A stretch of 64,000 nucleotides of DNA, from NCBI GenBank assembly GCA_024704175.1, contig CP085629.1:2480001-2544000 (forward strand), in the 5' to 3' direction. Source of the DNA: Paenibacillus sp. P25 (GTDB lineage Bacteria; Bacillota; Bacilli; Paenibacillales; NBRC-103111). The position numbers and the translations under genes are program-made. Positions within the stretch are counted from its first letter, which is position 1. The number at the start of each line of letters is the position of its first letter. The notes beneath the pieces are model-generated. The model had not been told where the DNA came from. It ran no database searches and saw only the letters and a program-made list of their open reading frames with translations. This document shows positions 59,055-64,000 of the stretch, piece after piece.

Positions 59055-59167
59055 AAAACTAAAAATACTACGCTGACGATTCAAAAATGCTTCTCCCAAA
59101 AGCAAGCTACGGCAGCAATCTTCTGCATGAACCCGCAGGAACCTTCTCTCGTTTCTGCGGACGGTTG

Positions 59168-59533
59168 CTACCGATCCGCTAACGAAACCCCGTCCGCCTG
59201 CCGGGCCGCGCCTCCGACCCACGCCAAGCCTTGTTCCACGATGCCGATCAGATATTCCGCCGCTTGCGGTTCCCTGTCATAAAGCTCCATTAAAGCCTCC
59301 GTCAGCCGGTTCAACCTCCGGGTTAACCGGTTCCTAGCGTCCTCCTCCGCTTGAACATCGATATACAGCTCCTGCTGAAGCCGACTCAGCACCTCAAGCT
59401 GAAGGGTCCGGGTTTTTCCGGTTTCCAGTTGGTTTAAGTAACCCGGTGATACGCCGAGCTCCGCCGCGAATTCCGCCACCCCCAGCCCCCGCTTCTCCCG
59501 GATATGCTTAACCTGCCGACCTATTTCGTTCAT
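59168..59533 (-). CDS. XRE-family DNA-binding protein
   Basis: 121 residues. Helix-turn-helix at 1-60 (IGRQVKHIREKRGLGVAEFAAELGVSPGYLNQLETGKTRTLQLEVL), followed by a helical region with LTRRLNRLTEALMELYDREP, perhaps for dimerisation. RBS GGGTG upstream. Target unknown; no local operator seen. Intact. Confidence 0.85.
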   Translation of the reverse strand: MNEIGRQVKHIREKRGLGVAEFAAELGVSPGYLNQLETGKTRTLQLEVLSRLQQELYIDVQAEEDARNRLTRRLNRLTEALMELYDREPQAAEYLIGIVEQGLAWVGGAARQADGVSLADR

Positions 59534-59624
59534 CCGTTTTCACCCGCTCCTCATCACATGCTTCTCCTTCCATTATGGACGGGTTGCCCGAAGGCTAACC
59601 CTTCCTGCGGCTAGCGGCAAAAGA

Positions 59625-59669
59625 GAAAAAACCGCGAATTGGTTTTATCCCAAATATCGCAGTTTTTTT
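59625..59669 (-). terminator. Minus-strand intrinsic terminator
   Basis: Imperfect stem between the AACCGCGAATTGG and CCAAATATCGCAGTT stretches, with seven T on the plus side and TTTTTTCTC on the minus side. It ends the NlpC/P60 gene. Confidence 0.55.
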
Positions 59670-59715
59670 CTCCAGCGGCTCTCTCATCCTCCAAACGGAT
59701 GGATCTATGTATAAA

Positions 59716-60195
59716 TTAATAATGGCGTCCGGTAATAAAGCGGGTGCTCCAATAGCCTGTATTCATGCTGTAAACGGCGACGCCTTTGGACGGGCTGTTG
59801 CCGATAAATTGTCCGTTGCCGATATAGATGCCGACGTGGTCGATCCGGCCCGGCGTGCCTACGCTGAACATCACGAGATCCCCTACGCTGAGCTTGGACT
59901 TGCTCGTTACAGGTGTGCCGAAGCCGGTCTGCGCCCTCGCCCCCCATGGAATGTTCATCCCGTTCTTCTGAAAGACGAACTGCGTAAAAGAGGAGCAGTC
60001 GAAGATAAGATGCTGGGGATCTCTTGTGCCGTAACGATATTTCACTTGGCCGATATAGGATTTGGCCGTATTCACAATTTGCTGCCCGTGACTGGCATAG
60101 GCCTCCTGCGCGGAAGCGGTTTCAACAATGGCGAAACCTATGGTGGAGAATAGCGACGACAAAGCGACGGCAGGAACCAGGAACATCTTTCTCAT
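59716..60195 (-). CDS. Secreted NlpC/P60 peptidoglycan endopeptidase
   Basis: 159 residues. Signal peptide (MRKMFLVPAVALSSLFSTIGFAIV with cleavage near ETASA) and a single NlpC/P60 domain: YIGQVKYRYG, catalytic Cys in FDCSSFTQFVF, SVGDLVMFSVG, and the catalytic His in IDHVGIYIGNGQFI. The third polar residue is likely Asn in IGNSPSKG rather than the usual His. Cleaves D-Glu/diamino-acid bonds in peptidoglycan. AAGGATGG precedes the ATG. Intact, exported. Confidence 0.93.
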   Translation of the reverse strand: MRKMFLVPAVALSSLFSTIGFAIVETASAQEAYASHGQQIVNTAKSYIGQVKYRYGTRDPQHLIFDCSSFTQFVFQKNGMNIPWGARAQTGFGTPVTSKSKLSVGDLVMFSVGTPGRIDHVGIYIGNGQFIGNSPSKGVAVYSMNTGYWSTRFITGRHY

Positions 60196-60338
60196 GAAGT
60201 CGTTACCATCCTTTTCGTAGAATTGGTTAAATTCTGGTTGCTAGGATGATTATACCACCCCTGGCAGGCGGTATCCTTAGTAGAAGGATGGTAACGCTGT
60301 CGAAATATGTCACATATAAACTTGAAACCAAGGTTCCG

Positions 60339-61462
60339 TCAGGTGATTTCTCCGGACGGTAAGACGCCGGCTCCTTCCGGTGGTGCCGGTTCGGCAGGAA
60401 GCTCCGCGGCCTCCATAACGGGGGCGGCCGGAGGAGTCGGGGCTATGAATGGCGGCTGTTCCACTGCCCATTGATCCATCCAACGGACAGCGTTCAAACG
60501 CGCTTCCCACCCCGTATCAAGCTGCCTGAGCTTGCGTCTTCCTCTGCCTTTAGTAACCTGGAAAGCCGTTGACCACGCCTCCCGGGGCGCGCCGGAACAA
60601 TCCGCTGACGAGCCGCCGTTCCCCGGCATTTAAAGGTCTGACCTCCTCATAGCCCCGCAAAAAAGCCGAGATCAGATCCGGATTAAAATAAGCGGTATTG
60701 GAAGCAGTCCTTGCGATTTCCACATACATCGAACCGGGCGCGAGCCCGTCCCAATCAATGAAGGTGAGCCTGCTGTCCGTGAGCATAACATTGGGAATGG
60801 TGATATCGCCGTGAACAAGAACAGGATGACGTTTTTCCTCATCGAGAATATGCTTTACCTCGGGCGAGGCAAGCAGCTGCCAGGCTTCCCTGGCCAAAGC
60901 CATACATTCGTCGCCATGGCCCCGGAACCACACTCCGGCGCTGCCGCTCCTTCGCCGCACCTCTTTGAACCGCTTCCGGAAAAGCCGTTCCTGCGTGCGG
61001 TATTCCTCGATTCGCATGGAGGTATAGGACTTTGAAGCGGGAAGGCTATCTTGGCATGCGGTATGCAGCGAGGCTACCGCTTGCCCCAGCCGGACGTAGT
61101 CCTGTTCGCTTGGCTGAAGCAGGCGGCCTTCGATCCATTCGGTCCCGTAATAAAGTCTGCCTTGGGACCGGACCCAAGCACGGCCGGACCGTGTGGTCAG
61201 CCATGCCGGCAAATGAGGGAATCCGCTTGCCTGGAGCAGACCGGACATACGAGGCGAGACGGACGATTTGCCGCTTGGGGGTTAATTTCGTTCCGATCAC
61301 CCGATGGTGGAACGGTTTGATCAGAAATTCGCCGCTGTCGGTAAATACGCGGGTTGCGGCATTCTTTTTGTAAAGGGAATCGTACGACTTCGATCCGCGC
61401 AGATGAAGCCTGTACTTGGCCAGAATGGCTCTTAGCTCTGATCTATGGATTCGGCTCGGCAA
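60339..61462 (-). CDS. CotS-family spore coat kinase-like protein (two frameshifts)
   Basis: About 374 residues, frameshifted near 61246 and 60594. Kinase-like fold of the CotS/CotI family: ATRVFTDSGEFLIKPFHH (Lys), GTEWIEGRLLQPSEQDYVRLGQAVASLH, catalytic loop PVLVHGDITIPNVML and metal Asp in LTFIDWDGLAPGSM. After the second shift the frame shows RQLDTGWEARLNAVRWMDQWA, then a Pro/Ala-rich tail. TTG start with GGAGGG. Spore-coat location is known for CotS; whether this member is a spore protein is inferred. Confidence 0.8.
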
Positions 61463-61557
61463 GGATCAGCCCTCCATTTCCATCGCTATATGATGTTTCC
61501 TTCAGCTTATTCCGTTTATCCTTCCTTTGCTTGGACGCCGCCCCGCCTGCCGAAGGA

Positions 61558-61586
61558 AAGCAAAATGAGGAGCCGTTAGCTCCTCA
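61558..61586 (-). terminator. Minus-strand intrinsic terminator
   Basis: GAGGAGC (61567-61573) pairs with GCTCCTC (61579-61585) around a 5-base loop, followed on the minus strand by ATTTTGCTTT. It ends the alpha-galactosidase gene. Confidence 0.65.
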
Positions 61587-61597
61587 AGCTGGATTCA

Positions 61598-63370
61598 TTA
61601 GGGCCGGTAATAGAGGACTCTTCCCTCATGCGGAGCGAGCGGCTCGAGCCGGATCTTGCCGTGTGATACACCGACTTCCCGATCGGTCCAGAGATCGAAG
61701 ACCCGGTGGTTGCCGTAAGTATCCACCTCCGCTTCAGCCGGCTCTTCGCCCCAGTTGAACAGGCAGATCAGCCTGCGGTCTCCCAGATCGATCCGGCCGG
61801 TGGTGAAGGTGGTATCGTCGAAACGCGCCGCCTTTCCGCTTGGGGGAAGCAGCTTTTTCAGCACCTCGATATTCTCATCGGAGAGGTCGGTAAGCAGATC
61901 TCCGCTCAGGATCATTCCGCCGGACGCCGCGGCAAACGCCTTATGGAACTCGAATTCAACATCAGTGAGCGTTGATTTTTTCTCAACGATCTCGCCGCTG
62001 GCATTCTTGCTCTTGAAATCCAGACTCTCCAGAACGATGACATCCGGATCGTTGTACCAGAGCCTGTCGTTCTGCCAGTTCCGCCAAAAGAGCTCCCGCG
62101 CATTCCCTTTCACATGCTTCCAGTCGCGGTAAGCGTCGTTGGTCACCCGGTTGCCGTGCACGAGCCCGAGAATCGGCCAGAACGGCGCGTTGCAGCCCAG
62201 AATGAAGCTGTCGTGCCCGACCTCGTCCACGATCGCCTGGATGCCGCGGCGGAATGCCTCCACCCTGGTGGCGTTTTTGTCGTACCTGATGCTGCCGGGA
62301 AGCGCCCCGTAGGCAAGGAAATCGAGTTTGAAGTACCGCCAGCCCCATTCGTCGTGCATAACCCTGACCGCATTTCTTAAATACTCCTGGGCCCCGGGAT
62401 GGGTGCCGTCCAGCATATACCATTCTCTTTTCCTACCGATTTCGTTAAACGGCCGGCCTTCTTCATCATGGACCAGCCATTCCGGATGATCCCGGTATAG
62501 ATTGGAGTCCTTATCGATGATAAAAGGAGACAGGTACCCCGCCGCTTCCACACCGGCTGCACGGATGCCGTCGCTGATCGTCTTCAGATCGGCACCGAGC
62601 GAAGGTCTCGGGGACAAGAAATCGCCGTTCTTTGTCGCATAGCCTCCGTCAATTTGAATCCGCTGCAGCTCCGGGATTCTCTCTTTCATGGCTTTCGCAT
62701 TGGCGTAGAAGCCTTCAGCGGTCATCGGACGCAAGCAGTAGTACGAGCACCAGCCGGCCGGAATCTCATGCCAGGTCTTCCGCGGATGGTTCCTGTTCAT
62801 GGCTTCGGCCAAGTCCTCATACAGCACATTCCGGTCCGGGCCGGAGAAGATCATGAACTCTTCGAGCTCCCAGGACTGGCCCGGTTCAAGCGTAAGATCC
62901 TCCGTATCCATGACGATTTCCAAATATTGAGCCTTGAAGCGGAATTCGCCGGAGAAGCGGTGACAGGAAGTAAAGGCCATCAGCACAGGATCCTGCTGCT
63001 CCGGGAAGAGCTCCAGCAAATTGTATACCGTCCACAAATGCTCGTTAAACTTCGTCTTCGGAATCCGGAAGAAGTCCCAGTCCGTTCCGTAGGCACCGAT
63101 GACGTAAGGAGCGTCCAGTGTCCCGGCATATTGGGCCAGCATCTGAAACCCTTCTCCGTAGAAGGGCGTGTCCGCGGCATAAGGCAGTTCCCCGAGAAGA
63201 GCACGACTTCTTTAATGCGCAGCGGACGGTCCGATTGATTGACTACACTGGCTTGCAACCGGTCTGCCCGCCCATTCTTTCCGGATGGCTATTGCATGCT
63301 TCGGGGCTATTGTGCAGTCCGAAAGTCTGACGCTAGTGTCCATGGCTTCCAAATGTTGCGGATTGAGCAT
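61598..63370 (-). CDS. Alpha-galactosidase GH36 (two frameshifts)
   Basis: About 590 residues after repairs near 63260 and the C run 63190-63193. The N-terminal beta-sandwich (VVNQSDRPLRIKEVVLFSG, then LPYAADTPFYGEGFQMLAQYAG) is read in different frames. Barrel motifs: PAGWCSYYCLRPM, IQIDGGYATKNGDF, the nucleophile Asp in FKLDFLAYG and the acid/base candidate in RVTNDAYRDWK. Releases alpha-1,6-galactose from raffinose-type sugars or galactomannan; cytoplasmic, no signal peptide. ATG at 63370 with GGGAGG. Confidence 0.9.
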
Positions 63371-63619
63371 GAGAAACCTCCCACTGATCGATTCTGGCGT
63401 TCGTCTAAAACGCTTACAGAGGTTTATTATAGACCTGCCCGCCCGACATACAATAGCCGATGTTCATTTGTTTTTGCCCATAACATAGGTCGTGCGGCGG
63501 CCTGTACCGGACGCTGGAGGCGCAGGGTCCCGAATGTTTCCGGTTTGGATTCTCTTGAACCTCAATCTGTGTTTTAATGGAAGAATGACACTATAGATAA
63601 TGGATGGGAGTTAACACCT

Positions 63620-64000
63620 GTGAGAAACGCAGACAAATGGATTTACCTGATCTTGGCCGGAGTCGTCGTCTCCTGGGGGCTGAACGTGGTCATGGTCAAA
63701 TATTTGACGGAATCGGCTCCGCCCTTCCTTGTCGCCGCCGTGCGGATGCCGCTTGCGGGCATCGCTCTGCTGCCTTTCGCCCTGCGCAAATACGGCTGGT
63801 ACCGCCCGAACGCCAAGCAGTGGTCGCTCTTAACGCTGATCGGCGTCACCTCGATCTTCCTTCACCAGTTGTTTCTGGCCACAGGGGTTGTGACGACGAC
63901 GGCGACCAATGCGGCGCTCATTCTGGGGCTTAACCCGCTGACAACCGCGCTGCTCGCCGCCCTCTTCGTCGGGGAAAAGATGAACCTCCGGTCGCTGCTC
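63620..64000 (+). CDS. EamA/DMT-family transporter, cut by window edge
   Basis: GTG at 63620 with GGGAG 9 bases upstream opens a frame that runs to the end without a stop (127 codons). Hydrophobic segments: WIYLILAGVVVSWGLNVVMV, PFLVAAVRMPLAGIALLPFA, WSLLTLIGVTSIFLHQLFLATG and TTTATNAALILGLNPLTTALLAALF, as in the first EamA repeat. The frame is intact. Exporter of metabolites; substrate unknown. Divergent from the alpha-galactosidase gene. Confidence 0.85.
   Translation, partial: MRNADKWIYLILAGVVVSWGLNVVMVKYLTESAPPFLVAAVRMPLAGIALLPFALRKYGWYRPNAKQWSLLTLIGVTSIFLHQLFLATGVVTTTATNAALILGLNPLTTALLAALFVGEKMNLRSLL

Noticed and set aside
1-64000. Mobile element or phage island explaining the broken genes
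   Set aside because: No transposase, integrase, terminal repeats or phage structural genes are seen; breaks are single-base and homopolymer-linked.

Overview
The window looks like a chromosomal piece of a spore-forming, carbohydrate-degrading Firmicute, most likely Paenibacillus or a close relative. The evidence is a GC-rich sequence by eye, strong AGGAGG-type ribosome sites, several TTG and GTG starts, spore-type proteins (Spo0E-like, YheC/YheD-like, SpoVB-like, CotS-like), many AraC-type regulators next to glycoside hydrolases, and a Ku protein. I see no rRNA, tRNA, CRISPR array, insertion sequence, phage or plasmid backbone.

Layout. 0-7 kb: an AraC fragment at the edge; a MerR regulator facing a medium-chain oxidoreductase; a GH27 remnant; and a GH42 beta-galactosidase / GH51 arabinofuranosidase / DUF6171 operon divergent from an AraC regulator, with a cre-like CcpA box. 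7-15 kb: Spo0E-like protein, epoxide hydrolase behind a strong promoter/operator, a kinase-like protein, a cell-wall amidase, a GHL6-type hydrolase and a DUF421 protein. 14.4-20.6 kb: a double-length P-type ATPase flanked on both sides by small hydrophobic or coiled-coil proteins; this is the best candidate for a poorly described system. 20.6-35 kb: an MgtE_N-like protein, an IclR-controlled DapA-like aldolase, spore-linked genes (YheC-like, GT4, SpoVB-like, sigma factor), and several regulator/transporter pairs. 35.9-48.7 kb: a polysaccharide-use locus with a sulfatase, orphan ABC binding protein, GH106-like, GH95, PmoA/DUF6807 and six-hairpin hydrolases and an AraC regulator. 48.7-64 kb: aminopeptidase, aldo/keto reductase, lactonase-like hydrolase, MFS plus quinone reductase, XRE and TetR regulators, esterase, SatA-like acetyltransferase, Ku, NlpC/P60 hydrolase, CotS-like kinase, GH36 alpha-galactosidase and an EamA transporter running off the edge.

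A dominant property is that about 25 of roughly 60 genes are interrupted by single-base indels, around 40 in total. Family motifs continue perfectly in another frame on the far side. Many breaks sit in runs of 4-6 G/C or 6 A/T and lack one base. I read these as consensus errors from long-read or flow-type sequencing rather than real gene decay, and annotate such genes as one CDS spanning the shift. Only two pieces look like real remnants: the GH27 tail at 1.9 kb and the binding-protein tail at 45.3 kb.

Functionally the window combines scavenging of plant or algal polysaccharides (galactose, arabinose, rhamnose, fucose, possibly sulfated), efflux or detoxification genes each paired with a local regulator, and sporulation or envelope functions.
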